A stretch of DNA of 64,000 nucleotides from Phyllobacterium zundukense (GCF_002764115.1 NZ_CP017940.1:3818501-3882500); one strand, 5' to 3'. Shown: positions 38,030 to 47,252, numbered from the stretch's first letter. Made by a program: numbers and translations. Notes: generated by a model from the letters alone, not told the origin.

Positions 38030-38190
38030 ATAGTTGTTGGCGGGCCGTAGTCCAGAATGACCGATTCAACCGGCTGTCCGATGTAATTCTTCATGATATC
38101 GGAAGCGCATCCCGCCAGCACAATCGTGATCGTCGCAAGGAACGCGCCAAAGGCGACATGCCTCAAGCGGCCGGCTTTGCAGAAAGACAT
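37981..38190 (-). CDS. Small lipoprotein, probably truncated
   Basis: A 69-residue protein with a signal peptide and lipobox (ATITIVLAGC, Cys 27) followed by SDIMKNYIGQPVESVILDYGPPTTIVDLDQSQRRAERVW. The mature part resembles rhizobial lipoproteins that start with a GQP...V...YGPP...D block and normally continue for 60 or more residues. Here it ends where the kinase remnant begins, so the gene looks truncated by a fusion. It lies between leuD and leuB, on the opposite strand. Confidence 0.55.
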   Translation of the reverse strand: MSFCKAGRLRHVAFGAFLATITIVLAGCASDIMKNYIGQPVESVILDYGPPTTIVDLDQSQRRAERVWA

Positions 38191-38408
38191 GTTTCACCCC
38201 CCATCGTAAAAACCATGTCCGGCAACTAGGCTGCGAAGATTGCGCCGACATTACAACTGCACATCTTTGGATCGCGCGAATCGTTCACAATTGATTGCCA
38301 GTGTTATCGGCATTCAGAAAATTTCGCAGAAAGCTTTCCATCTTTGCTGAACTTGCGCTAAGTACGCGCCATCCCGATTACAGCGATCAATCAATGAGGT
38401 TTCCCAGC

Positions 38409-39521
38409 ATGGCATCGAAAAAGCTCCTTCTTCTTCCCGGCGACGGTATTGGACCTGAAGCAATGGCCGAAGTCCGCAAAATCATTGCCTACATGAATGC
38501 CGAATTGAAGAGCGGGTTTGAGCTGGACGAAGGTCTCGTTGGCGGCTCAGCTTATGACGCGCACGGTAAGGCCATCTCCGAAGCGGATATGGAAAAGGCG
38601 CTCGCATCCGACGCCGTTCTCTTTGGTGCGGTGGGCGGGCCCAAGTGGGACAGCGTTCCTTATGACGTGCGCCCGGAGGCAGGTCTCTTGCGCCTGCGCA
38701 AGGATATGGAACTCTTTGCGAATCTTCGCCCGGCAATCTGCTATCCGGCGCTCGCCGATTCGTCGTCTCTCAAGAAGGAAGTTGTCGAGGGTCTCGATAT
38801 CCTGATCGTGCGCGAATTGACCGGCGGCGTTTACTTCGGCGAGCCGAAGGAAATCCGCGACCTGGGCAATGGCCAGAAGCGTGGCATCGATACGCAGGTC
38901 TATGATACATACGAGATCGAGCGAATTTCCGGAGTTGCCTTCGAATTGGCGCGCACGCGCGGCAACAAGGTGACGTCGATGGAAAAGCGCAATGTCATGA
39001 AGTCGGGCGTGTTGTGGAACGAAGTCGTTACGGCGACCCACAGGGCGAAGTATTTCGACGTCAAGCTCGAGCATATGCTGGCCGACGCCGGCGGTATGCA
39101 GCTTGTCCGCTGGCCCAAGCAGTTTGATGTGATCGTCACCGACAATCTGTTTGGCGACATGCTTTCCGATATCGCGGCGATGCTTACAGGCTCCCTTGGC
39201 ATGCTTCCTTCGGCGTCGCTTGGTGCGCCTGATGCCAAAACCGGCAGCCGCAAGGCACTTTACGAGCCCGTACACGGCTCGGCACCGGACATCGCCGGTA
39301 CTGGTGCGGCCAATCCGATCGCCATGATTGCGTCCTTCGCCATGTGCCTGCGCTACTCCTTCAATATGGTTGCCGAGGCCGACAGGCTGGAAGCAGCCAT
39401 TGCCGGCGTTCTTGATGACGGCATTCGCACGGCGGATATCATGTCGGAAGGAAAGACCAAGGTCGGCACCACCGAAATGGGCGACGCAATCCTGGCCAAA
39501 TTCAAGGCGTTGGCTGCCTGA
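38409..39521 (+). CDS. leuB: 3-isopropylmalate dehydrogenase
   Basis: A 370-residue LeuB that oxidises and decarboxylates 3-isopropylmalate. [33 protein letters not shown], the metal loop [19 protein letters not shown] and [20 protein letters not shown] are diagnostic. The ATG at 38409 follows GAGG; the longer open frame to 38295 has no homology. It is followed by a strong terminator. Confidence 0.97.
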   Translation: MASKKLLLLPGDGIGPEAMAEVRKIIAYMNAELKSGFELDEGLVGGSAYDAHGKAISEADMEKALASDAVLFGAVGGPKWDSVPYDVRPEAGLLRLRKDMELFANLRPAICYPALADSSSLKKEVVEGLDILIVRELTGGVYFGEPKEIRDLGNGQKRGIDTQVYDTYEIERISGVAFELARTRGNKVTSMEKRNVMKSGVLWNEVVTATHRAKYFDVKLEHMLADAGGMQLVRWPKQFDVIVTDNLFGDMLSDIAAMLTGSLGMLPSASLGAPDAKTGSRKALYEPVHGSAPDIAGTGAANPIAMIASFAMCLRYSFNMVAEADRLEAAIAGVLDDGIRTADIMSEGKTKVGTTEMGDAILAKFKALAA

Positions 39522-39541
39522 TCCAGAGAATTTGAACTATG

Positions 39542-39579
39542 AAAAAAGCCCGGCGCGAGTGATCGCGCCGGGCTTTTTT
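39542..39579. terminator. Bidirectional terminator between leuB and the MFS gene
   Basis: A perfect 17-bp stem: AAAAAAGCCCGGCGCGA at 39542-39558 with TCGCGCCGGGCTTTTTT at 39563-39579, loop GTGA. It ends both leuB and the leftward MFS gene. Confidence 0.95.
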
Positions 39580-39588
39580 GATTGGCAA

Positions 39589-41475
39589 TTACTTGATTGC
39601 GTCGAGATCGGTGTCTTTCGTGTCCCGTACGAAGATGAGACCGATGACCAAGGTCATTGCCGCGATGACGATCGGGTACCAGAGGCCATAATAAATATCA
39701 CCCTTGGCCGCGCTCATCGCGAAGACTGTTGCTGGAAGCAGACCACCGAACCAGCCATTACCAATGTGATATGGCAAGGACATGCCGGTGTAGCGGATGC
39801 GGGTCGGGAACATCTCGACCAGAATGGCCGCTATCGGCCCATAGACCATGGTCACATAGATCACGAGCACGAACAGGATCGCAATCACCTTTGGCCAGCT
39901 GACGGCCGCCGGATCGGCAACCATCTTAAAGGCGCCAGCGCCCGGAATCGTGTAGACCGGCACCTCAGTCGCGCCGGCCGCCTCTTCCGTGGTCAGAAGC
40001 TTGTCCTTGATCGCCTGATCGACAGGAACCATGGTCTTTGCACCACCGCGGATCGCAGCCGGGTCGAGCGCAAGTTTCGGATTGGCAGCAATCAAGGCGT
40101 CAAGCTTCGAATCGGCGACCTTTACTGGATCGCGGACTAGGGGGTAACCGCCGTCCTGAAGCGCTATGTTGATGCCCTTTGCAAAAGCACCTTCCTTTGC
40201 CTTTGCATCGGCTCCAGCGGCAACGGCGTCGTAAGACTCGACCGTTTCATTACCGATCTTGACCGTGGCTACAGTGCCGGGCGCTGCAGTGGCCACAACG
40301 TCATAGGGAACCGAGTTGCGGGTCAGGAACGATGTCGCGATATCGCAGGAAGTGGTGAACTTAGCCGTGCCTGTCGGGTTGAACTGGAATTTGCAGTCGC
40401 CGGGTGCAGCTGTGACGGTCGCGCGAACATTCTGTTGCGCGGCGGCAAGTGCCGGATTTGCAGCCCAGGTCAAGGCCTTGAACAGCGGGAAGTAAGTGAT
40501 AATGGCGAGCGCCAGTCCGGCCATGATGATTGGCTTACGGCCGATCTTGTCGGACAGCCAGCCGAAGAAGACGAAGAAACCGGTGCCGAGCAGGAGTGCT
40601 ATTGCAATCATGATGTTGACCGACTGCGCGTCGACTTTCAGCACATTCTGCAAAAAGAACAGCGCGTAGAACTGGCCTGAATACCAGACGACAGCCTGAC
40701 CGGCAGTGAGACCGAAAAGCGCGAGCAAAGCGATCCTGGCATTCTTCCATTGGCCGAAAGCTTCGGAAAGCGGAGCCTTGGAACCCTTGCCTTCTTCCTT
40801 CATCTTCTTGAAGGCCGGTGATTCACTCAACGACAGCCGAATCCACACGGAAATTCCGAGAAGAACAAATGAAAGCAAGAAAGGAATGCGCCAGCCCCAG
40901 GCAGCGAATGCTTCTTTGCTGAGCGAATTCTGGATGATCAGGATGACGATGAGTGAGAGGAACAGACCCAGCGTGGCCGTAGTCTGAATCCACGATGTGT
41001 AATAGCCGCGTCTGTTGCTCGGTGCATGTTCGGCGACATAGGTTGCCGCACCACCATATTCACCGCCAAGGGCAAGACCTTGAAGCATGCGAAGGGCGAT
41101 CAGGATGATCGGTGCGGCAATGCCCCAGCTGGCTGATCCCGGAAGTACGCCAACCAGGAAGGTTGACAGACCCATGATGAGGATGGTGACGAGGAATGTG
41201 TATTTGCGGCCGACCAGATCGCCGATGCGGCCAAAGACCAGCGCACCGAATGGCCGGACAAGGAAGCCTGCCGCAAAGGCAAGCAGCGCAAAGATATTAC
41301 GCGTTGCTTCCGGATACTCGCTAAAAAAGGCTGCGCCGATGAAAGCGGCCAGAGAACCGTAAAGATAAAAATCGTACCATTCGAAAACAGTTCCGAGCGA
41401 AGAAGCGAAGATAACCTTCTTCTCTTCTCTCGTCATACCCCGACTAGAAGTGTCGGCCACAGACGTGGTTGCCAT
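39589..41475 (-). CDS. MHS-family MFS transporter with a large extra loop
   Basis: A 628-residue major facilitator of the metabolite:H+ symporter group: the MHS N-terminal VFEWYDFYLYGSLAAF, the A-loop FGRIGDLVGRKYTF, RMLQGLALGGEYGGAATYVAEHA, and FGWLSDKIGRKPI in the second half. Between transmembrane helices 8 and 9 (about residues 345-525) lies a roughly 180-residue hydrophilic insert with two Cys (GDCKFQF and TSCDIATS). About 440 residues is normal, so the loop is a real extra domain. Substrate unknown. Confidence 0.88.
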   Translation of the reverse strand: MATTSVADTSSRGMTREEKKVIFASSLGTVFEWYDFYLYGSLAAFIGAAFFSEYPEATRNIFALLAFAAGFLVRPFGALVFGRIGDLVGRKYTFLVTILIMGLSTFLVGVLPGSASWGIAAPIILIALRMLQGLALGGEYGGAATYVAEHAPSNRRGYYTSWIQTTATLGLFLSLIVILIIQNSLSKEAFAAWGWRIPFLLSFVLLGISVWIRLSLSESPAFKKMKEEGKGSKAPLSEAFGQWKNARIALLALFGLTAGQAVVWYSGQFYALFFLQNVLKVDAQSVNIMIAIALLLGTGFFVFFGWLSDKIGRKPIIMAGLALAIITYFPLFKALTWAANPALAAAQQNVRATVTAAPGDCKFQFNPTGTAKFTTSCDIATSFLTRNSVPYDVVATAAPGTVATVKIGNETVESYDAVAAGADAKAKEGAFAKGINIALQDGGYPLVRDPVKVADSKLDALIAANPKLALDPAAIRGGAKTMVPVDQAIKDKLLTTEEAAGATEVPVYTIPGAGAFKMVADPAAVSWPKVIAILFVLVIYVTMVYGPIAAILVEMFPTRIRYTGMSLPYHIGNGWFGGLLPATVFAMSAAKGDIYYGLWYPIVIAAMTLVIGLIFVRDTKDTDLDAIK

Positions 41476-41814
41476 TACTATTCCTCCCAGAAAACAGCAG
41501 TTGAGCCAAGGACATGATCAGTTCTAACCCCTCGATCATGGCCTCGACCGTTGACACTACGCATGGCCCCTTTGCTGCGCTTGCTTGCTGCGGCAAACCA
41601 TACGTCGGTGAATGTCCCTCGGAATTTTCTCCCCCAAAGGTCACGCACCCGATGCACGCGCGGAGTGTTCAACAAATATTGATGAAAGCAAAGCCCGTAT
41701 CTTACGTCAATTGTCTAAAATTGTGCGTAACACGACATATTCTTGTCATTTGAAGAGACAATTGACTCTTTTAGGAAACCGCGTACAAGCACAATCGGAC
41801 AAGGAGACGCCCAG
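41476..41814. other. Non-coding interval upstream of the asd leader
   Basis: Divergent promoter region between the leftward MFS gene and asd. TTGACT (41762-41767) and TACAAG (41784-41789), 16 bases apart, could be the asd promoter. I see no gene, RNA or repeat in the remainder. Confidence 0.5.
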
Positions 41815-41946
41815 GTGGGTAGCGAATCAACAGCACTGTTTTTGACAAACGGTTCCGGCGAGATTGCCGGATGCGCTGGTGCGCCTGCTCTTATCCGCAA
41901 AATTTCGGCCAAACAGACTGCGAAAACGACCACCAAAACGGTCTGA
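41815..41946 (+). CDS. Possible 43-residue leader peptide upstream of asd
   Basis: A short open frame from GTG 41815 (AAGGAG at 41800-41805 upstream) ending in a Thr- and Lys-rich tail AKQTAKTTTKTV. Five of its last nine residues before the terminal Val are Thr. Thr and Lys are end products of the aspartate pathway, to which the downstream gene asd belongs, so the tail could be a regulatory leader like ThrL. No homologue is known to me and the frame could be chance; it is a weak call. Confidence 0.3.
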   Translation: MGSESTALFLTNGSGEIAGCAGAPALIRKISAKQTAKTTTKTV

Positions 41947-41970
41947 TTTCCCTTGGCCTGCTCGCCCCCT

Positions 41971-42014
41971 CCCGGGTCCGGCCCGGGGGAGAAGACCCGC
42001 AGTGGCCAGCGGGT
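41971..42014 (+). promoter_or_regulatory. Tandem hairpins in the asd leader
   Basis: CCCGGG-TCCGG-CCCGGG (41971-41987) and ACCCGC-AGTGGCCA-GCGGGT (41995-42014) are both perfect stems, the second followed by TTCTG. GGTCT at 41940-41944, at the leader ORF stop, can pair with AGACC (41993-41997), which would block the second hairpin. This is the layout of an attenuator, but the T-run is poor. Confidence 0.35.
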
Positions 42015-42049
42015 TTCTGAACAGCAGAGAGGGACAGGAGATATTACAG

Positions 42050-43084
42050 ATGAGTTTCAAGGTTGCAGTTGTTGGTGCCACAGGCAATGTGGGCCGCGAA
42101 ATGCTTACAATACTGGAAGAGCGCGGCTTTCCCGTCAGCGAAGTCGTTGCGCTCGCCTCGCGCCGGTCGCAAGGAACCGAAGTTTCCTTTGGTGACCGTA
42201 CGCTGAAGGTCAAGGCGCTGGACACCTACGACTTTTCCGATACGGATATCTGCCTGATGTCGGCAGGCGGCAATATTTCCAAGGAATGGTCGCCCAAGAT
42301 CGGCGCGCAAGGCTGCGTCGTCATCGATAATTCCTCGGCCTGGCGCTACGATTCCAACGTACCGCTGATCGTGCCGGAAGTGAATCCCGATGCGATTTCC
42401 GGTTTCACCAAGAAGAACATCATTGCCAATCCGAATTGCTCGACCGCACAGCTTGTCGTTGCCTTGAAGCCTTTGCATGACAAGGCAAAGATCAAGCGTG
42501 TCGTTGTTTCGACCTACCAGTCCGTGTCGGGGGCCGGCAAGGAAGGCATGGACGAGCTGTTCGAACAGTCCCGCGCGGTGTTCGTTGCCGATCCGGTGAC
42601 AGCGAGGAAGTTCACCAAGCGCATCGCCTTCAATGTGATTCCGCACATCGACGTGTTTATGGAAGATGGCTACACCAAGGAAGAATGGAAGATGGTCGCC
42701 GAGACCAAGAAGATGCTTGATCCCAAGATCAAGCTCACGGCGACCTGCGTGCGCGTTCCGGTTTTCATCGGCCACTCGGAAGCGGTCAATATCGAATTCG
42801 AAAGCCCGATGAGCGCAGAAGAAGCCCGGGATATCCTGAGCGATGCACCAGGTTGCCTGGTCATCGATCGCCATGAAGATGGCGGCTATATCACGCCTTA
42901 TGAAGCAGCGGGTGAGGATGCCACCTATATTTCGCGTATCCGGGAAGACATTACGGTCGAAAACGGCCTTTCCATCTGGATTGTGTCGGACAATCTGCGC
43001 AAGGGCGCTGCACTCAACACGATCCAGATTGCCGAGCTTCTGGTTGCACGCGGACTGATTCAGCCGAAGAAGATCGCTGCCTGA
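42050..43084 (+). CDS. asd: Aspartate-semialdehyde dehydrogenase
   Basis: A 344-residue Asd that reduces aspartyl phosphate to aspartate semialdehyde, the branch point to Lys, Met, Thr and diaminopimelate. VAVVGATGNVGREMLTILEER is the nucleotide-binding loop and NPNCSTAQ holds the catalytic cysteine (C130). The ATG at 42050 follows GGACAGGAG; an upstream in-frame start would include the leader region. A long, structured leader precedes it. Confidence 0.96.
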   Translation: MSFKVAVVGATGNVGREMLTILEERGFPVSEVVALASRRSQGTEVSFGDRTLKVKALDTYDFSDTDICLMSAGGNISKEWSPKIGAQGCVVIDNSSAWRYDSNVPLIVPEVNPDAISGFTKKNIIANPNCSTAQLVVALKPLHDKAKIKRVVVSTYQSVSGAGKEGMDELFEQSRAVFVADPVTARKFTKRIAFNVIPHIDVFMEDGYTKEEWKMVAETKKMLDPKIKLTATCVRVPVFIGHSEAVNIEFESPMSAEEARDILSDAPGCLVIDRHEDGGYITPYEAAGEDATYISRIREDITVENGLSIWIVSDNLRKGAALNTIQIAELLVARGLIQPKKIAA

Positions 43085-43107
43085 TCGATCTGTACTGTCG
43101 AGAATAC

Positions 43108-43133
43108 AAAGGGCGCGGGAAACCGCGCCCTTT
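43108..43133. terminator. Bidirectional terminator between asd and ohrR
   Basis: AAAGGGCGCGG at 43108-43118 pairs perfectly with CCGCGCCCTTT at 43123-43133 across a GAAA loop, with T-runs both ways. Confidence 0.9.
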
Positions 43134-43603
43134 TACTTTGCCTCGTCAATGCTCGCGACGAGATTATCGCGCATTGCAATGAGCTCTGATCGCAGTGTCT
43201 GCGCTTCGTCCATGGTGCAGCCAAATGCCTTGCCCATGGCGGTAGGCACAGCTTCAGCGCGCTCGCGCATGCTACGGCCTTCATCCGTAAGTCCGATCAG
43301 GACCTGGCGCTCATCAACGGTGTCGCGCCGCCTTGTAATCAGTCCTGCAGTCTCAAGGCGTTTCAACAGGGGTGTCAGTGTGCCTGAATCGAGGCTGAGC
43401 TTGTCGCCTATGGCCTTCACGGTCTGATTTTCCTGCTCCCACAATACCACCATCACCAGATATTGCGGATAGGTCAGCCCAAGCGCAGCAAGACGCGGCT
43501 GATAGGCGCGCGTTACCGCATTCGCGGTGGAGTAAATGGCGAAGCACAAAAAATTCGACAGCTTCAGCTGCGACTCCTGCGCATTTCCTGTCGCGTTTTC
43601 CAT
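43133..43603 (-). CDS. ohrR: Organic-hydroperoxide-responsive repressor OhrR (MarR family)
   Basis: A 156-residue MarR-family regulator. The N-terminal FLCFAIYSTANAVTRAY carries the redox Cys (C20 from the chosen start), whose oxidation releases DNA. The winged HTH contains LTYPQYLVMVVLWEQENQTVKAIGDKLSLDSGTLTPLLKRLE. The ATG at 43603 has AGGAG 8 bases upstream; the GTG at 43612 is too close to it. It faces ohr across a shared operator. Confidence 0.93.
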   Translation of the reverse strand: MENATGNAQESQLKLSNFLCFAIYSTANAVTRAYQPRLAALGLTYPQYLVMVVLWEQENQTVKAIGDKLSLDSGTLTPLLKRLETAGLITRRRDTVDERQVLIGLTDEGRSMRERAEAVPTAMGKAFGCTMDEAQTLRSELIAMRDNLVASIDEAK

Positions 43604-43691
43604 CCTGGTCACTCCTACGGTTCTGTCTGCGCAAGATAGCCAAGCGCATTAGATTGCGCATCATTTAATTTTTCATCACTCATAATAAAAA

Positions 43692-43724
43692 TAGATTGCA
43701 CACAATTGAATTGTGTGCAATCTA
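43692..43724. promoter_or_regulatory. Near-perfect palindromic OhrR operator
   Basis: Arms TAGATTGCACACAATT (43692-43707) and AATTGTGTGCAATCTA (43709-43724) are exact inverted copies around a single G (43708). It lies in the divergent ohrR/ohr interval; AGATTGCGCAT at 43651-43661 looks like a partial second copy. OhrR regulators bind TACAATT-type palindromes; this one extends much further. Confidence 0.85.
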
Positions 43725-43760
43725 ATATGTGCCGAACAAATCCAACCAAGGAACAGACCA

Positions 43761-44183
43761 ATGAGTATTCTCTATACGACTAAGGCGACAGCAACCGGCG
43801 GCCGTGATGGCCGCGCTACCAGCGAAGATGGCCGGTTGGCCGTCACCCTTTCAACTCCGAAGGAACTTGGCGGCAATGGTGCCGAGGGTACCAACCCCGA
43901 GCAGCTCTTTGCGGCCGGCTATTCCGCCTGCTTCCTCGGCGCAATCAAATATGTGGCCTCGCAAAAGAAGGTCAAATTGTCCGAGGGCACAGCAGTCAGC
44001 GCCACGGTTGGCATTGGTCCCCGCGACGATGGCAAGGGCTTTGGCCTCGATGTCGCGCTGGCTGTTACTCTGCCCGGTGTAGAAGCGGAACAGGCTCGCG
44101 AAATCGTCGATGGCGCACACGTGGTCTGCCCCTATTCCGAAGCAACCCGCAGCAATCTGAACGTACGTATTTCAATTAATTGA
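43761..44183 (+). CDS. ohr: Organic hydroperoxide resistance protein Ohr
   Basis: A 140-residue OsmC/Ohr-fold peroxidase that reduces organic hydroperoxides with thiols. The two catalytic cysteines are C57 in GYSACFLG and C123 in VVCPYSEATR. MSILYTTKATATGGRDGRA is the usual N-terminus. It is adjacent to and divergent from ohrR with the operator between, so it is derepressed when OhrR is oxidised. Confidence 0.95.
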   Translation: MSILYTTKATATGGRDGRATSEDGRLAVTLSTPKELGGNGAEGTNPEQLFAAGYSACFLGAIKYVASQKKVKLSEGTAVSATVGIGPRDDGKGFGLDVALAVTLPGVEAEQAREIVDGAHVVCPYSEATRSNLNVRISIN

Positions 44184-44222
44184 CACCCTGGGTTGTTAAG
44201 CAGGGTCAACGGGACCAGTATC

Positions 44223-45194
44223 ATGCGCAATTCTCATTGGACGTCACGCCGTTCCTTCCTGACCGCCGGCGCAGGCCTTGTTGCCGCCGCCAGCCTTCCA
44301 GCCAGCGGCGCAATGGCGGTGCAGACACCCAAGACATCAAAATCCAGCCAACCAGTGAAAGGACACAATGCGATGACCACGATCACGACAAAGGACGGAA
44401 CCGAAATCTATTACAAGGATTGGGGCAAGGGACAGCCGGTCGTCTTCAGCCATGGCTGGCCGCTCACCGCCGATGCCTGGGAAGACCAGATGTTCTTTCT
44501 GGCGTCGCATGGCTACCGGGCCATTGCCCATGACCGCCGCGGCCATGGCCGTTCGAGCCAGCCGTGGAACGGCAATGACATGGACCAGTATGCAGACGAT
44601 CTGGCAGAGCTGTTTGAAAAGCTCGATCTGAAGGACGCAATCATGATCGGTCATTCGACTGGCGGTGGCGAAGTGGCGCGCTATATCGGCCGCCACGGCA
44701 CGAAACGAGTCGCCAAGGCCGTGCTGGTCGGCGCCGTGCCGCCGTTGATGCTGAAGACCGACGCCAATCCGGAAGGCCTGCCGATCGATGTCTTCAATGG
44801 CATCCGCGACGGTGTCATCGCTGACCGCTCGCAGTTCTTCAAGGATCTGTCATTGCCGTTCTATAGCTACAATCGGCCCGGCGCAAAAGCCTCAGAAGGC
44901 GTCAGGGATTCCTTCTGGCTGCAGGGCATGATGGCAGGGATGCCAGCCTCCTATTTCTGCATCAAGGCGTTCTCGGAAACCGACTTCACCGAAGACTTGA
45001 AGAAAATTGACGTGCCGACATTGTTCATCCACGGCGATGACGACCAGATCGTGCCGATTGACGATGCCGCCCGCAAAGCGGTCAAGCTTGTCAAGAACGC
45101 CACGCTGAAGGTCTATCCCGGTGCGCCGCATGGCCTTGCCACGACGCACAAGCAACAGCTCAACGAGGATCTGCTCGCCTTCGCCAAGGCCTGA
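44223..45194 (+). CDS. Tat-exported alpha/beta hydrolase (chloroperoxidase-like)
   Basis: A 323-residue hydrolase with a twin-arginine signal ([20 protein letters not shown] to GAMA). The catalytic domain begins [22 protein letters not shown]. The nucleophile serine is in GHSTGGG (about S145), the acid in HGDDDQIVP and the His in GAPHG. The best match by eye is non-haem chloroperoxidase/esterase. An internal ATG at the domain start could give a cytosolic form. It follows ohr by 39 bases, suggesting a peroxide-linked operon. Confidence 0.88.
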   Translation: MRNSHWTSRRSFLTAGAGLVAAASLPASGAMAVQTPKTSKSSQPVKGHNAMTTITTKDGTEIYYKDWGKGQPVVFSHGWPLTADAWEDQMFFLASHGYRAIAHDRRGHGRSSQPWNGNDMDQYADDLAELFEKLDLKDAIMIGHSTGGGEVARYIGRHGTKRVAKAVLVGAVPPLMLKTDANPEGLPIDVFNGIRDGVIADRSQFFKDLSLPFYSYNRPGAKASEGVRDSFWLQGMMAGMPASYFCIKAFSETDFTEDLKKIDVPTLFIHGDDDQIVPIDDAARKAVKLVKNATLKVYPGAPHGLATTHKQQLNEDLLAFAKA

Positions 45195-45200
45195 TCTAAC

Positions 45201-47252
45201 TCAAGCAAGCCCACGCTTTTCGATCATCGCATCGGGCGTGGGCATCTTGCCGCGGAAAGCTTTGTAAAGCTCTTCCGGATCCCGGCTTCCACCTGCTGAG
45301 TAGATATACTGTTTCAGCTTTGCCGCGAGATCGGCGTTGAACACATCGCCGGTTTCCTCAAACGCCTTGAAGGCATCCGCATCGAGCACTTCCGACCACA
45401 TGTAGGAATAGTAGCCGGCCGAATATCCATCGCCGGAGAACACGTGCGTGAAATGCGGCGTACGGTGACGCATGATGATCGCGTCCGGCATCTCCAATTG
45501 CTTCAATGTTTCCGCTTCGAACTTGATCGGATCGGCTGGTGGTGTGCCGTCAGCGTGGAACGCCATGTCCACCAATGCGGAAGAGGTGAACTCCACCGTA
45601 TTGAATCCTGCATTGAACGTGTTCGCTGCAAGCACCTTGTCGAGTAGGGCCTTCGGCATGGCCTCGCCCGTGCGGTAGTGGATGGCATATTTTTCCAGGA
45701 TGGCTGGTACAGTCAACCAATGTTCGTAAAGCTGGGATGGCAGTTCGACAAAGTCGCGCGATACCGATGTTCCGGAAACTGCAGGCCAGGTCACGTCCGA
45801 CAAAAGCCCATGCAGAGCATGACCGAATTCGTGAAACAGTGTTCGGGCGCCATCAAGCGAAAGCAGAGCCGGCTCACCCTTGGGCGGCTTGGCGAAGTTC
45901 ATGACATTGTAGATGATCGGCTTGTTCACGCCGTCGAGTTTGTGCTGCGATTGGAGTGCACTCATCCATGCGCCGGAACGCTTCGACTGGCGGTTGAAAT
46001 AGTCACCAAGGAAGAGACCGCGCTTGCTGCCATCCGGATTGAGGACTTCCCAGACGCGCACATCAGGGTGCCAAGTCGGGATGCCGGTCTTCTCGTCGAA
46101 ACGGATGCCGAACAGGCGTGTGGCGACATCGAAGCAGGCCTCAATGATCTTCTCCAACTGCAGATAGGGCTTCAACTCGGTCTCATCGAAAGCAAAGCGC
46201 TCATTGCGCAGCTTTTCGGCATAGTACCGCCAATCCCATGGCTCAACCTTGTGATTGCGGCCTTCGCCAGTAATGAGCCGCTGCAGGTCAATTTCTTCTT
46301 CGGCCGCGCGTGCCCGCGCCTTGTCCCAGACGGGCTCAAGCAGATCCATGACCGCCTTCGGTGTCTTGGCCATTGTGTTATCGAGCTTGTACGCAGCAAA
46401 ACTCTGATAGCCCAGCAGTCCGGCTTTCTCGGCGCGCAGCTTCACCATCTCGGCGACGATGCCCGTATTGTCGGTTTCGCCGCCATTCTCGCCGCGAGCG
46501 GCCCAGGCGCGGAATGCCTTTTCGCGCAAGGCGCGGTTTTCAGAGAAAGACAGGAAGGGTTCGATGATTGAGCGCGACAACGTAACCGCCCATGCATCAG
46601 GACGGTCGCGCTCCTCAGCCGCGCCACGCATCGCGTCGCGCACGAAGTTTGGCAGACCCGCCAGTTCCGTTTCATCAGTGATGAAAAGCGCCCAGTCGGC
46701 CTCATCCTTCAGGACATTCTGGCCGAATTGCGCGCCAAGACTTGCAAGTTTCTCGTTGATGTCCGCAAGCCGCGCCTTGCCTTGCTCATCCAGTCTTGCA
46801 CCGCTGCGTACGAAACCTTTCCAGGTTTTATCCAGCACGCGATCGGTTTCGGGGTCGAGACCGAGCAGGTCGCGCTGTTCATACAGCGAGTCGATGCGGG
46901 CAAAGAGCAACGGGTTCATCATGATGGAGGAAGAATGCCGCGACATTTTCGGGGCAAATACCCGCTCCAGGGCTTGGATCGTGTCATTGGTATGAGCACC
47001 GGCCCTTAACCAGAAGATTGCCGAGACACGATCAAGATCCTTGCCCGAGAGCTGCAGCGCCTTCAACGTATTGTCTATTGTTGGCGCTTCGTGATGGGTG
47101 ACAATCGCTTCGATATCCGCAAGATCAGCCGCCAGCGCAGCGTCAAATGCAGCAGCGAAATCATCGTCGTTGAATGCTGTGAAATCTGGCAGCCCCAGAG
47201 GCCCAGTCCATTCAGTCAGTGCGGGATTGATGGCCGTTTTAGTCGAGGACAT
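45201..47252 (-). CDS. M3 family oligopeptidase (Dcp/oligopeptidase A-like)
   Basis: A 683-residue zinc metallopeptidase of the thimet oligopeptidase group. The active site HEFGHALHGLLSD is near residue 470, with ELPSQLYEHW downstream supplying the third Glu ligand. The N-terminal helical domain starts NPALTEWTGPLGLPDF. There is no signal peptide, so it acts in the cytosol on short peptides, like Dcp and PrlC. The ATG at 47252 is chosen; the frame opens 14 codons earlier. It converges with the hydrolase gene. Confidence 0.92.
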   Translation of the reverse strand: MSSTKTAINPALTEWTGPLGLPDFTAFNDDDFAAAFDAALAADLADIEAIVTHHEAPTIDNTLKALQLSGKDLDRVSAIFWLRAGAHTNDTIQALERVFAPKMSRHSSSIMMNPLLFARIDSLYEQRDLLGLDPETDRVLDKTWKGFVRSGARLDEQGKARLADINEKLASLGAQFGQNVLKDEADWALFITDETELAGLPNFVRDAMRGAAEERDRPDAWAVTLSRSIIEPFLSFSENRALREKAFRAWAARGENGGETDNTGIVAEMVKLRAEKAGLLGYQSFAAYKLDNTMAKTPKAVMDLLEPVWDKARARAAEEEIDLQRLITGEGRNHKVEPWDWRYYAEKLRNERFAFDETELKPYLQLEKIIEACFDVATRLFGIRFDEKTGIPTWHPDVRVWEVLNPDGSKRGLFLGDYFNRQSKRSGAWMSALQSQHKLDGVNKPIIYNVMNFAKPPKGEPALLSLDGARTLFHEFGHALHGLLSDVTWPAVSGTSVSRDFVELPSQLYEHWLTVPAILEKYAIHYRTGEAMPKALLDKVLAANTFNAGFNTVEFTSSALVDMAFHADGTPPADPIKFEAETLKQLEMPDAIIMRHRTPHFTHVFSGDGYSAGYYSYMWSEVLDADAFKAFEETGDVFNADLAAKLKQYIYSAGGSRDPEELYKAFRGKMPTPDAMIEKRGLA

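Noticed and set aside
41908..41946. Low-complexity Lys/Thr tail as part of a larger structural protein
   Set aside because: The only in-frame start further up is a TTG at 41743 without a ribosome site; the short leader reading is simpler, though also weak.
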